Below are positions 8,086 to 15,803 of a stretch of 64,000 nt of DNA, in pieces; position 1 is the stretch's first letter; each line of letters begins with the position of its first letter. The DNA is from Gp6-AA40 sp036274155 (GTDB lineage Bacteria > Acidobacteriota > Vicinamibacteria > Vicinamibacterales > UBA2999). The translations under genes were made by a program, and so were the position numbers. Location: assembly GCA_036274155.1 (NCBI GenBank), contig DASUGH010000035.1, positions 10,890-74,889 of the forward strand, given 5' to 3'. The notes beneath the pieces were generated by a model that saw nothing but the letters and a program-made list of their open reading frames with translations, made no database searches and was not told where the DNA came from.

Positions 8086-8808
8086 CTGAGCAGCACGCCT
8101 TCACGCGACCCCGGCGCCCCGATCGATACGCTCTTCCTCGACGCCGGAGGCGTTCTGGTCTTTCCGAACTGGAGCCGGGTCAGCGACGCGCTCCGCCGCC
8201 ATGGCATCACGATCTCTGCTGACGATCTCGTGCGGGCCGAGCCGGCGATCAAATTCGCCATCGATGCGGCTGTGGACACTGCTCCGAGCGACGCCGACCG
8301 CGGCGGTCTTTACTTCGAGGGCATTCTGGACAGGGCGAACGTGCCGCGCTCGTCGTCCCGCACCGCGGCCCTTGCCGAGATCTATGCGTACCACATGGAG
8401 CACAACCTCTGGGAACATGTCCCCGCGGACGTGCGGCCGGCACTCGACAGGCTCAGAGGTCTCGGCGTGAAGCTGGCGGTCGTGTCGAACGCCAACGGCG
8501 TCGTGCAGCGCGCCTTCGAGCGGCTCGGGCTCTCGCGCTACTTCGACGCCATTTGCGATTCGTTCATCGAAGGAGTCGAAAAGCCAGACCCGCGGTTCTT
8601 CGCCATCGCGCTTCACCGAACGAGCAGCCGCGCCGAGACGACGCTCCACGTCGGCGACCTGTATCACGTGGACGTCGTCGGCGCACGCCGGGCAGGGATG
8701 CGCGCAATACTCATGGACCCGCACGGGCTTTACGGTGCGTTCGCGGTCGACCGGGTGGCCAATCTCGCCGAGCTGGTTTCGCGAGTCGCCGCCATGAACG
8801 GCGCTTGA
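8086..8808 (+). CDS. HAD superfamily hydrolase with probable CTG start
   Basis: The protein has all HAD motifs: motif I DTLFLDAGGVL (nucleophile Asp near residue 18), motif II VVSNANG, the motif III/IV segment EKPDPRFF, and HVGDLYHVDVVGARRAGM. Members of this subfamily hydrolyse phosphate esters. After the in-frame stop at 8068-8070 there is no ATG, GTG or TTG upstream of motif I. The next GTG (8230) would remove the catalytic Asp. A CTG at 8086, 8 nt after GGAG at 8074-8077, is the best start and gives 240 residues. The gene is divergent from fae. Substrate unknown. Confidence 0.82.
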   Translation: MSSTPSRDPGAPIDTLFLDAGGVLVFPNWSRVSDALRRHGITISADDLVRAEPAIKFAIDAAVDTAPSDADRGGLYFEGILDRANVPRSSSRTAALAEIYAYHMEHNLWEHVPADVRPALDRLRGLGVKLAVVSNANGVVQRAFERLGLSRYFDAICDSFIEGVEKPDPRFFAIALHRTSSRAETTLHVGDLYHVDVVGARRAGMRAILMDPHGLYGAFAVDRVANLAELVSRVAAMNGA

Positions 8809-9117
8809 TGCGCGAACGGCCCCGCTGGCTCCTGCAGAACAACGTCAGCCGTGACGGCAGTTTTTTGAATATCGTGTTCGTTCGCCGCTGCTCATAACTG
8901 CAGCCAGGTCATCAAGTCGGCGATTTCCGCGCAGCGCAAAATACTGGACACACGACCCGCCGCCATCCGCGATTCCCCTCAAACATCCGAAAAGACGCCT
9001 CTTACGTCTCGCAGCGCGCTGGCCGTCATCGCAGCACACCCCCGAGCCGATAGACATGGGAGCAGAGGACGTCTTCACGAAAGCGCGGGCGTTAGTGTGG
9101 CACGGATTCTGTATTGA
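8809..9117. other. intergenic region between HAD gene and receiver gene
   Basis: These 309 nt hold a weak terminator-like hairpin near 8843-8866 and the promoter region of the receiver gene. No reading frame or RNA gene is convincing. Just before the receiver gene, TGGCAC at 9098-9103 has the spacing of a sigma-54 -24 box, but the -12 element (CTGTA) lacks the required GC. Confidence 0.5.
8843..8866 (+). terminator. weak intrinsic terminator candidate after the HAD gene
   Basis: A 5-bp stem (CGTCA/TGACG, 8843-8847 and 8852-8856) with a GCCG loop is followed after four bases by six T residues at 8861-8866, 35 nt past the HAD stop codon. The stem is short, so efficiency is uncertain. Confidence 0.35.
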
Positions 9118-9525
9118 ATGGGCGGCAGAAGGGCGGTAACTGACATGGTGCCTCAGTCCCACGGGATCAAGGCTACGCCGGTGCAGAAGGTTGTCGTCGT
9201 CAACGGCAATTCGGACGTGCTCGGCATGCTGGAGTCGGTTCTCGATGCCGGACGCTACGACATGGTGTTTGTCGAGTCGGGCGAGCGTGCGTATTCCCGG
9301 ATCAAGCAGGTACTGCCCAACCTTGTGATTCTCTGCACCCGAATCGACGAGCTCGTGGGTTTCCAGCTGCTCACGATGCTGAAGCTCGACCCCGACACGC
9401 GGCACGTGCCCGTGCTGACCTACACGTCAGAAGGCGAGGGGCAGGATGTGGACGACGCGGCCACCCAGTTGACCGAGGAAGAGGGGGCAATGCTGTCCAC
9501 GCGGCCGGCGCCGCGCATGCATTAG
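9118..9525 (+). CDS. degenerate response-regulator receiver protein
   Basis: This 135-residue single-domain protein follows the CheY-like pattern: QKVVVVNGNSDVLGMLESVLDAG, then ERAYSRIKQVLPNLVILC and VPVLTYTSE. The beta-1 acidic pair is replaced by NGNSD, and the phospho-acceptor Asp expected after LVIL is Cys (LVILCTRIDE). The switch Thr/Ser is kept, but the Lys expected near the end is not obvious. It therefore looks like a pseudo-receiver that cannot be phosphorylated in the usual way and may bind a partner constitutively. No kinase or output gene lies beside it. An ATG at 9145, behind AGAAGGGCGG, is an alternative start and would drop nine unconserved residues. Confidence 0.75.
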   Translation: MGGRRAVTDMVPQSHGIKATPVQKVVVVNGNSDVLGMLESVLDAGRYDMVFVESGERAYSRIKQVLPNLVILCTRIDELVGFQLLTMLKLDPDTRHVPVLTYTSEGEGQDVDDAATQLTEEEGAMLSTRPAPRMH

Positions 9526-9535
9526 CCGCTCGGGC

Positions 9536-9943
9536 TCAGACGTAACGCGCCCGCAGATGCTCCAGATAGTCGCCTGACTCGATTCGCTCCGCTCGCCCGA
9601 GCGGGGCGTTGTAGAAGTACGCCCAGGCGTTGGCCGTCTTGCCGTCCTGCAATGTGACCTTGGTGCGCGTTCGGGTGTAGAGACTATTCTCGTGCTGACC
9701 GGGATGGTACCCCTCGAGTTCGTCCAGCTCACGCAGGACCACCGTTGGATGCAGCATCTCGTAGAGCTCGCCGTGCACTTTGCCGTCGCTGGCAGGAACC
9801 GCGGCGGGATAGATCCCGAGATCGAAGAGTGCACCCTCGATGGTGCCGGAGCCTTTGAACGTGAGATGCCGGTCGATCCGCAACCGTGCGATGCGGTTGA
9901 AGGGCGTCATCAGCGTTCCGTAGAAGAAGATCAACTCGGGCAT
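9536..9943 (-). CDS. gamma-glutamylcyclotransferase-like (AIG2/GGCT) protein
   Basis: The 135-residue product has the GGCT fold signatures: IFFYGTLMTPFN at the N-terminus (the YGTL substrate loop), GALFDLGIYPAAV, VHGELYEM, the probable catalytic Glu in ELDELEGY, and a C-terminal AWAYFYN. Family members release 5-oxoproline from gamma-glutamyl compounds, though many bacterial homologues are uncharacterised. It is convergent with the pseudo-receiver gene, with stops about 10 nt apart. Three helically phased CGTTAA hexamers lie 72-98 nt upstream of its ATG. Confidence 0.85.
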   Translation of the reverse strand: MPELIFFYGTLMTPFNRIARLRIDRHLTFKGSGTIEGALFDLGIYPAAVPASDGKVHGELYEMLHPTVVLRELDELEGYHPGQHENSLYTRTRTKVTLQDGKTANAWAYFYNAPLGRAERIESGDYLEHLRARYV

Positions 9944-10014
9944 GGCGGAGAGACGTGGATATCTGCCTCTACGCCTATTCTCAACGGCGTGTTTAAGCGG
10001 GTCGCGAGCGCCGG

Positions 10015-10041
10015 CGTTAAGAAATCGTTAAAAAACGTTAA
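10015..10041. promoter_or_regulatory. three phased CGTTAA direct repeats
   Basis: CGTTAA occurs at 10015, 10026 and 10036, spaced 11 and 10 nt (one helical turn), upstream of the GGCT-like gene and overlapping the stop of the gene at 10038. Direct hexamers at one-turn spacing are typical of OmpR/PhoB-type binding sites. No regulator gene is adjacent, so this is a candidate operator only. Confidence 0.35.
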
Positions 10042-11081
10042 ATCGACGGGATCGTGCGCGGCCTTACATTCGAGGGTGCCAGAGGACGGCCCGAGACACC
10101 CGAGGGAGGCGCCGGACGCTGGGCGCCGAGCGCCGTCAGCTTGTCGAGCGTCTCGCGCGGCAGGGAGAACGCCACGGAGACGGTATTGCCTTCACCCGTG
10201 AGCTCGACCGAGTTCACGAAGCTGGCCAGGTCGGGCTGTTGTCCCAGTTGCATGCGCGCCAGTGCCAGCAGCCCGCGGATCACTTCGCGCAGGTTCTGGG
10301 CGGCCTGGTCATCCTTCGCCTCGGCCAGCAGCGTCGCCGAGACGCCGGAACCGATCTGACCGCTGGCGGCGAACCAGGTGATCGCCGGAAGTTGCGCGGC
10401 AAGCTGAGCCGGGAACTGCTGCCGCCGCTGCAGGGCGTCGAACCTGGCAACCGTCCACGTGTTCCCGTTGTCCACCCGGTGAACCAGCCGCATCAGCTCG
10501 GCATCGTCCTTGACGCTCCCGGTGCCCGCCGTCTTGGTGTCGACCGCCAGGCGCACCGCAGCCGGATTCCCCACGGCTACCAGGCGCGCCTCCAGGAAGC
10601 CGATACCCACTTCCGGCTGATTGAGCGTGACGATCCGTATGTTCTGATGGTGACTCACCTCGCCGCCACGGCTCACGAGCAGGCTCTCGATTCGCGGCTG
10701 GTCGAATTCGCCGCGCGCCAGCATCAGCGGCATCTCTCCGGCGGCTTCCCCGCGCAGCGAGGCGACCACCACTGAGTCGACGTCCTTGCGGATGTCGATG
10801 CCGGTCTGGGTGAACACGTTGTCTTGGGTTTCCTGACTGGGCGGGATGAGGCGCGACTGGAGCCTGGTACCAAGCTCGGAGTCCAGGACCTGGCGCACGT
10901 CGGCGAACCCGATGACCTCCGTGCCGGCCGGGACGTAGGCGAGCTCGTCGGAGGCGCCCGCGGCAAAGAGTCCGAGGCCGTCCACCCCCATGTACGACGC
11001 CACGCCGGCGGTGCCGAGGCCGACGACGAGAACAGCAGACGCAACCAGCACGAAAACACGGGTTCGCTTGCTCATCGACAC
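10038..11081 (-). CDS. membrane-anchored protein of unknown function, end of ABC-2 operon
   Basis: The 347-residue protein has one N-terminal membrane segment (RVFVLVASAVLVVGLGTAGVA, about 8-28) and a large extracytoplasmic domain. That domain starts ELAYVPAGTEVIGFADVRQVL and alternates strands and helices in a way reminiscent of DUF3352-like proteins, although I cannot confirm a family. A Pro-rich tail (RPAPPSGVSGRPLAP) ends it. It is about 70 nt downstream of the last ABC permease and is probably part of the exporter operon, perhaps as a periplasmic partner. No catalytic motif is visible. Met3 is an equally plausible start. Confidence 0.75.
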   Translation of the reverse strand: MSMSKRTRVFVLVASAVLVVGLGTAGVASYMGVDGLGLFAAGASDELAYVPAGTEVIGFADVRQVLDSELGTRLQSRLIPPSQETQDNVFTQTGIDIRKDVDSVVVASLRGEAAGEMPLMLARGEFDQPRIESLLVSRGGEVSHHQNIRIVTLNQPEVGIGFLEARLVAVGNPAAVRLAVDTKTAGTGSVKDDAELMRLVHRVDNGNTWTVARFDALQRRQQFPAQLAAQLPAITWFAASGQIGSGVSATLLAEAKDDQAAQNLREVIRGLLALARMQLGQQPDLASFVNSVELTGEGNTVSVAFSLPRETLDKLTALGAQRPAPPSGVSGRPLAPSNVRPRTIPSI

Positions 11082-11152
11082 CGCTCCCTGCCCCGATTAT
11101 ACGAGGAGGTCGGGGCAATGTTCCCCCCAACCCCGGCTGCTGCGCAAAAGTG

Positions 11153-12019
11153 TCACTGCCCGAGGACGTACTCGCGGCGCTCGATGGCGCGGGCCGCTAT
11201 CAGGAGCGCCGCGATGAGGATGAATGCCAGCCAGAAGAGGCAGGTCGCTGCCGAGGGCGCATCGTTGAAGACCGATGCCAGGAGAGACGTGATGCCGTCC
11301 GAGGGGATGGCGTGCGGTACCAGTCCCTGCAGGTAATACACGATCGTGAATTGGCGGAGATAGCCGGGCATCAGCATCGCCACCTGCTCCCAGCCGAAGG
11401 CGAACACGAGCCCGACCACGAGCGGACGCTTCAGGACCGTGCCGACGAGGGCGAAGAGCGCCCCATAGACGGCGAGGCCGAACGCCAGCAGGCCCAGGTC
11501 GGTCAGCAGCGTCAGGAACGACGGTCCGATGTCGCGTAGCGGCACGACCAGGAAGAAGACGATCATGATCGACGGCAGCACGACCAGCGACGTGCAGACG
11601 ACGTAGGCGAGATACTTTCCGATCAGCACGGCGCGGCGCGCGACCGGCCGCGTAAAAAGGTAGGTGATCGTCTTGTCTTCGACCTCGTCGGCGATGAGGG
11701 CGGTGCCGTAGAACACACCGAGCACCGGGACCACGAAGCGCAGGTACAGCCACCACAGCAGGACGCCGAAGATCGTGGTGCCGCCAACCCGCTGCCCGTT
11801 GACGCGAAGCGGCGTGACGCCACTGGCATCGACGATGCGGACGACGATCGCCAGGACGATGGGCGCGCCAAGCACGACCGCCATGAAGATGGTGCGGCGC
11901 GACCAGATCATCTGGCCGAGCGACAGGTCGAAGACACGCGCCACTGCGTTCCACAAGCTCGGCGCCGGCGGCGCCGCCACCGCCGGACGCGCTGCCACGG
12001 GCAGGCTGGACTCGCTCAC
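11153..12019 (-). CDS. ABC-2 type transporter permease
   Basis: This 288-residue polytopic protein has a cytoplasmic N-terminus and about six hydrophobic segments, including IFMAVVLGAPIVLAIVV, LLWWLYLRFVVPVLGVFYG and TCLFWLAFILIAALLIA. DEVEDKTITYLFTRPVARRAVLIGKY is typical of ABC-2 permeases paired with NatA-type ATPases. Its ATG overlaps the stop of the ATPase gene (12016-12019, ATGA), so the two are translationally coupled and should form one exporter. The exported substrate is unknown. Confidence 0.9.
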   Translation of the reverse strand: MSESSLPVAARPAVAAPPAPSLWNAVARVFDLSLGQMIWSRRTIFMAVVLGAPIVLAIVVRIVDASGVTPLRVNGQRVGGTTIFGVLLWWLYLRFVVPVLGVFYGTALIADEVEDKTITYLFTRPVARRAVLIGKYLAYVVCTSLVVLPSIMIVFFLVVPLRDIGPSFLTLLTDLGLLAFGLAVYGALFALVGTVLKRPLVVGLVFAFGWEQVAMLMPGYLRQFTIVYYLQGLVPHAIPSDGITSLLASVFNDAPSAATCLFWLAFILIAALLIAARAIERREYVLGQ

Positions 12020-12936
12020 GATTTCACCAGGTACTTGAAGACGGCCTGCAGGTTGTCGTCGAGGGAGGTCACCTCGTCGATGGTGCCCGTTTCACCGCGC
12101 GCCGCCATTTCGGTGAGGCGGGTATAGAAGGCATCGGGCCGGGCCGTTTCGATCACCAGCGCGCCTGTTTCCAGCTTGATACTGACCACGCCCTCGTCGG
12201 CGAGCAGTGCACGCGCGAGCGCGCGCGATTCCTGCGCCCTGATCAGGACTGTATGCGGGTGCTCGTCGATGAGCTCGCGAATCTGATGGACGTTGCCTTC
12301 GGCGACGATCCGGCCGTTGTTGATCATCAGGATGTTTGCCGTGAGCGCCTCGATTTCGTGCAGCACGTGGCTGGACACCAACACGCTCCTCCCCGCCCTC
12401 GCCCACGTCCGGATCAGCTCGATCGTGCGACGGCGCATGATCGGGTCCATCCCGTTCAGCGGCTCGTCGAGAATCAGGAGCTCCGGGTCGAGCGCGATCG
12501 CCTGCGCAAGCTTGACGCGCTGGCGCATGCCCTTGCTGTAGGCGCCGATCTTCTTCCCGCCCGCATCCACGAGATCCACGGCTTCGAGCGCGCGGCCGGC
12601 GACCCCCTGCGCATCAGCCGCCGAGACGCCGCTCAGCCGTACCAGCGCCGTCACCCAGTCGAGCCCGGTCATGCGGTCGTAGAACGCATCCTGCTCGGGA
12701 CAAAAGCCGATCCGGCGATAGATGGCCGGGTTGCCCCAGATCGGCTCGCCGAGTACGCGGACTGAGCCCTTACTCGGTTTCAGCTGACCGGTAATGAGCT
12801 TCATGAAGGTGGATTTCCCGGCGCCGTTCGGACCGAGGAGCCCGGTGATTCCGGGCGGCACGGAGACCGTGACGTCGTTGAGGCCCGACACCTGTCCATA
12901 CCATTTCGACAGGTGCTCGACCGCGATCACCGTCAC
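12016..12936 (-). CDS. ABC transporter ATP-binding protein (ABC-2 exporter)
   Basis: The 306-residue NatA/CcmA-like ATPase has Walker A GPNGAGKS (about 35-42), signature YSKGMRQRVKLAQA, Walker B LLILDEP and the switch His in SSHVLHEIE. A C-terminal regulatory extension follows (RAQESRALARALLADEGVVSI onward). I place the start at GTG 12936: it overlaps the stop of the preceding permease by four bases (GTGA), and the protein then begins MTVIAVEHLSKWYG as expected. Longer upstream read-through is a shadow of the permease gene. It pairs with the coupled permease 11153-12019. Confidence 0.93.
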   Translation of the reverse strand: MTVIAVEHLSKWYGQVSGLNDVTVSVPPGITGLLGPNGAGKSTFMKLITGQLKPSKGSVRVLGEPIWGNPAIYRRIGFCPEQDAFYDRMTGLDWVTALVRLSGVSAADAQGVAGRALEAVDLVDAGGKKIGAYSKGMRQRVKLAQAIALDPELLILDEPLNGMDPIMRRRTIELIRTWARAGRSVLVSSHVLHEIEALTANILMINNGRIVAEGNVHQIRELIDEHPHTVLIRAQESRALARALLADEGVVSIKLETGALVIETARPDAFYTRLTEMAARGETGTIDEVTSLDDNLQAVFKYLVKS

Positions 12937-13775
12937 GAGACCACCTCGACACCACGAACCCGGCGCTCGAGTACCAGCATCGACCCGGCGACGAGCACGA
13001 CGATCGCACCGACCGCGAGCGGCACCGGGATCGCCCGCGGCGTCGCCAGCCGGAACATCGCATCGGCCAGCACGTCGAGCGTGTCGTTCGGCGAAATCCA
13101 GGCCCACGACCGGCTGTCGGTGATGCGGGAGAGCGCCGTGTTCATCGCCGACGTGAAGAAGATGATCCCTGCGTACATCATCGCCACGAAGCGGCGGCTC
13201 GGTGAGAGCGACGACAGCGCGAGCATCGCGAACGCTGAAACGAAGATCTGCAGCAGGGAGAAGAGCGTGATCGCCGGCAGGATGAACAGGTTGTTGGTCA
13301 GGAACTCGAGGCTGCCCGCGAACAGCACCTGCAGGAGGACCAGCAGCATGGCCGGCACCCAGGTGACGAATGCCAGGAAGGCAAAGAGCACCGCCAGCTT
13401 GCCGACAATGTATTCCACGCGCGTGAGCGGCTTCGCCAGATAGATCTGCAGCGCATTCGCACGGCGATCGTCGGCAATCAGCGGAGCGCCGATCAGGATC
13501 GTCACGAAGAACACGAAGACGTTCTGCCAGTCGAGGAACTCGCGGAACGTCTGCGGCGTCGTCCCGATGACCGAGGACGCCTGCTGAAAGTTGGCGGCGG
13601 CGTAGATCAGGACGGCGCGAACGAGGAAGGGTGCCCACGCCAGAAGAAGCAGCGCGATCACGCGGCGCTGCCGCATTTCCGAGAGGATGGTGGCGCGGGC
13701 GATCACCCACCACGCGCCGCCGCGCAGGCCCCGGCGGCCGCTGTAACGACGATATCCCTGGTCGTGAATCGGCAC
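12933..13775 (-). CDS. ABC-2 type transporter permease
   Basis: The 280-residue membrane protein starts MPIHDQGYRRYSGRR, a conserved beginning for this permease type. It has about six membrane segments, among them VIALLLLAWAPFLVRAVLIY, VFVFFVTILIGAPLIA and VIVLVAGSMLVLE. A loop reading DDRRANALQIYLAKPLTRVEYIVGK follows the second segment. It lies 31 nt after the first ATPase gene and overlaps the second, so the whole set is one transcription unit. It is presumed to pair with ATPase 13807-14727. Confidence 0.9.
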   Translation of the reverse strand: MPIHDQGYRRYSGRRGLRGGAWWVIARATILSEMRQRRVIALLLLAWAPFLVRAVLIYAAANFQQASSVIGTTPQTFREFLDWQNVFVFFVTILIGAPLIADDRRANALQIYLAKPLTRVEYIVGKLAVLFAFLAFVTWVPAMLLVLLQVLFAGSLEFLTNNLFILPAITLFSLLQIFVSAFAMLALSSLSPSRRFVAMMYAGIIFFTSAMNTALSRITDSRSWAWISPNDTLDVLADAMFRLATPRAIPVPLAVGAIVVLVAGSMLVLERRVRGVEVVS

Positions 13776-13806
13776 GGTCAGCGCGCTCTCCAGACGAACA
13801 TCGGGG

Positions 13807-14727
13807 TCACCTCGCTCCGCTCACGGCGTTCGCGAACACGTCTTCGAGCGAGGGGACGCTGGCGCGCAGATGGCGGACCTGAAGGCCGTGCGCAGATGCC
13901 AGCTGAAAGAGGACGGCGCTGGTCGTGTGCTCGGGCACGAACAGCCGCATCACCTCATCGTCGGGAGCCGGACATTCGATCCCTGCCGCCCGCAGCGCCG
14001 CCATGAACGGCACTTTGTCTCCCTTGACGCGCAGTTCGAATACCCGTCCCGCATGTCCCTTGAGCGAGGCGATCGGACCTTGCGCGGCGAGCGTGCCCTT
14101 GTCGAGCACGACCACGTGATCGCAGGTGTATTCGACGTCGGGCAGCAGGTGCGAGGACAGAATCAGGTTGATGCCCTTGTTCCTCGAGATGTCGCGGACG
14201 AGCTCGAGCATCTCGTCGCGGCCCCGAGGGTCCATGCCGTTGGTCGGCTCGTCGAGAAAGAGGAGATCGGGATCGTGCACGAGCGCCTGCGCAAGCTTGA
14301 TACGCTGCTTCATGCCGGTCGAGTAGGTGTCCAGATTCCGATACCGGGCCTCTCCCAGGCCGACGTAATAGAGCACTTCGTGCGCGCGCTGCATCGCGTC
14401 GGCCTTCGGCAGCCCGGCAAGCTCGCCGCAGTACGCCACGAACGACACGGCGTTCATGCCGGGAATGTGGGCGTCGCTCTCCGGCATGTAGCCCAGGCGG
14501 GCGCGGATTTCGAGCGGAGACTGCTTGACGTCCAGACCGAGGACTTCCATCCGGCCGGTCTCCGGGGCGATGAACCCGAGCAGCGACTTGAGCATCGTGC
14601 TCTTGCCCGCGCCATTCGGGCCGAGCAGGCCGACCGCCCCTGGCGGAAACACGGCGCTCACGTCGCGCAGCGCTGCCTGGCGGCCGTACCTGACACTGAC
14701 TCGATCGAGCTGAACGACGGGAGTCAT
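13807..14727 (-). CDS. ABC transporter ATP-binding protein (ABC-2 exporter)
   Basis: This 306-residue ATPase carries Walker A GPNGAGKST, Q-loop region LGYMPESDAHIPGMNAV, signature YSTGMKQRIKLAQA, Walker B LLFLDEPTNG and switch His in SSHLLPDVEYTCDH. A C-terminal extension of about 90 residues resembles other NatA-type proteins. It is the first gene of the five-gene minus-strand cluster ending with the anchored protein at 10038-11081. Two ATPase/permease pairs in one operon may form two exporters or one heteromeric complex. Confidence 0.93.
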   Translation of the reverse strand: MTPVVQLDRVSVRYGRQAALRDVSAVFPPGAVGLLGPNGAGKSTMLKSLLGFIAPETGRMEVLGLDVKQSPLEIRARLGYMPESDAHIPGMNAVSFVAYCGELAGLPKADAMQRAHEVLYYVGLGEARYRNLDTYSTGMKQRIKLAQALVHDPDLLFLDEPTNGMDPRGRDEMLELVRDISRNKGINLILSSHLLPDVEYTCDHVVVLDKGTLAAQGPIASLKGHAGRVFELRVKGDKVPFMAALRAAGIECPAPDDEVMRLFVPEHTTSAVLFQLASAHGLQVRHLRASVPSLEDVFANAVSGAR

Positions 14728-14845
14728 GGGGCGGACGATTCTAACCTTGAGACGAGAACCGCCGTGGGGCTGTTCCGGGCGTCTCCGGCATTGGCCCTGG
14801 AGCTCGGGCTTTCGGACTCGTTCCGCATGCCGTTGCGAATCGGGT

Positions 14846-14867
14846 CGGGCCCGGCGTCGCGGGCCCG
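14846..14867 (-). terminator. GC-rich stem-loop after the NUDIX gene
   Basis: CGGGCCC (14846-14852) and GGGCCCG (14861-14867) form a perfect 7-bp stem with an 8-nt loop, starting 8 nt past the NUDIX stop in the direction of transcription. There is no T-run, so it may stabilise the mRNA end or act as a factor-dependent stop rather than a classical terminator. Confidence 0.45.
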
Positions 14868-14874
14868 GGATTCG

Positions 14875-15327
14875 CTACCGCGCCGGCCGCGGCGCCTCGC
14901 GATCGAGCTGCAAGGCGCGGTCGATGACGGCCGTCGCCTTCAACGTGAGGTTGTAACGGTGCAGATCTGACGGCTCGACCAGCACGGCGTCATCGACGTC
15001 CGATCCGGCGCGCAGCGCTCCCGAGACCGGCCAGCAGAGATAGTCCACGAGAACGTAGTGATACCGCACACGGCCCTCGCCGTCGCGCGTGATGCGATCG
15101 AACACTTCGATCACCGGGCCGACGTCGACGGTCAGCCCCGTCTCTTCCCGCATTTCGCGCGCCACCGACGACTCGAGCGTCTCGCCGATCTCCACGACGC
15201 CACCGGGGAGACTCCATTGGCCAGCGAGCGGCTCGTAGCGCCGCCGGATGAGCACGACCTTTCCGTCCTGAACGATCACGGCGCCGACGCCGACGAACGG
15301 CCGGTCGGGATAGTCTCTCTTCCCCAC
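14875..15327 (-). CDS. NUDIX hydrolase
   Basis: The 150-residue protein has a complete Nudix box at about residues 42-64, from GGVVEIGE to REMREETGL, with the REx2EE metal-binding helix intact. Such enzymes hydrolyse nucleoside diphosphates linked to another group; the single-domain form and the preceding RRRYEPLAGQWSLPGG are close to ADP-ribose pyrophosphatase or house-cleaning types, but the substrate is not defined. Its ATG lies two bases past the stop of yjbQ, so both are read from one mRNA, probably with tsaD and mtnA upstream. Confidence 0.92.
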   Translation of the reverse strand: MGKRDYPDRPFVGVGAVIVQDGKVVLIRRRYEPLAGQWSLPGGVVEIGETLESSVAREMREETGLTVDVGPVIEVFDRITRDGEGRVRYHYVLVDYLCWPVSGALRAGSDVDDAVLVEPSDLHRYNLTLKATAVIDRALQLDREAPRPAR

Positions 15328-15329
15328 GT

Positions 15330-15743
15330 TTACTGCCCCATCACCTTGATCACGACGCGTTTGCGCCGCTGACCGTCGAACTCCGCGTAGAAGACCTGTT
15401 CCCAGGGACCGAGATCGAGCTTGCCCGCCGTGATCGGCAGGATCACCTGATGGCCCATGATCGTGCGCTTGAGGTGAGCGTCGGCGTTGTCTTCGCCGGT
15501 CTGATGATGACGGTAGTCGAGCCCGGAGGGCGCCAGCTTCTCGAGCCAGACCTGAATGTCGTGGATCAGCCCGTTCTCCCAGTCGTTGACGTACACGCCC
15601 GACGTGATGTGCATGGCCGATACGAGCACCATGCCCTCCTGAACGCCACTCTTCCCGACGAGGGCCGCAATCTCGTCGGTGATGCGAATGAACTCCTGAC
15701 GCTTCTTGGTATTGAAGGTCAGATAGTCGGTGATCACTTTCAT
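15330..15743 (-). CDS. YjbQ/UPF0047 family protein
   Basis: The 137-residue protein matches the UPF0047 (YjbQ) family: TFNTKKRQEFIRITDEI, LVSAMHITSGVYVNDWENGL, HHQTGEDNADAHLKRTIMG and WEQVFYAEFDG. The cluster of His, Glu and Asp residues forms the presumed active site. The family has weak reported thiamin-phosphate synthase activity, and its physiological role is unsettled. I place the start at ATG 15743 because the 32 residues in front of it are encoded by the 9-nt repeat array and are not family-like. It lies between tsaD and the NUDIX gene. Confidence 0.9.
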   Translation of the reverse strand: MKVITDYLTFNTKKRQEFIRITDEIAALVGKSGVQEGMVLVSAMHITSGVYVNDWENGLIHDIQVWLEKLAPSGLDYRHHQTGEDNADAHLKRTIMGHQVILPITAGKLDLGPWEQVFYAEFDGQRRKRVVIKVMGQ

Positions 15744-15759
15744 TTCACTGAACCCACTC

Positions 15760-15803
15760 CGAACGACCCGAACGACCCGAACGATCCGAACGATCCGAAC
15801 GAT
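15760..15803. repeat. 9-nt tandem array between tsaD and yjbQ
   Basis: Five units of CGAACGAYC start at 15760, 15769, 15778, 15787 and 15796, exactly 9 nt apart. The last runs into the tsaD stop codon at 15803-15805. The same unit, in complement, occurs inside the ATP-grasp gene at 4802-4828. It fills most of the 59-nt gap between the two genes. Confidence 0.9.

Noticed and set aside
9098..9113. Sigma-54-type promoter before the pseudo-receiver gene
   Set aside because: TGGCAC has the right spacing, but the -12 element is CTGTA and lacks the essential GC.
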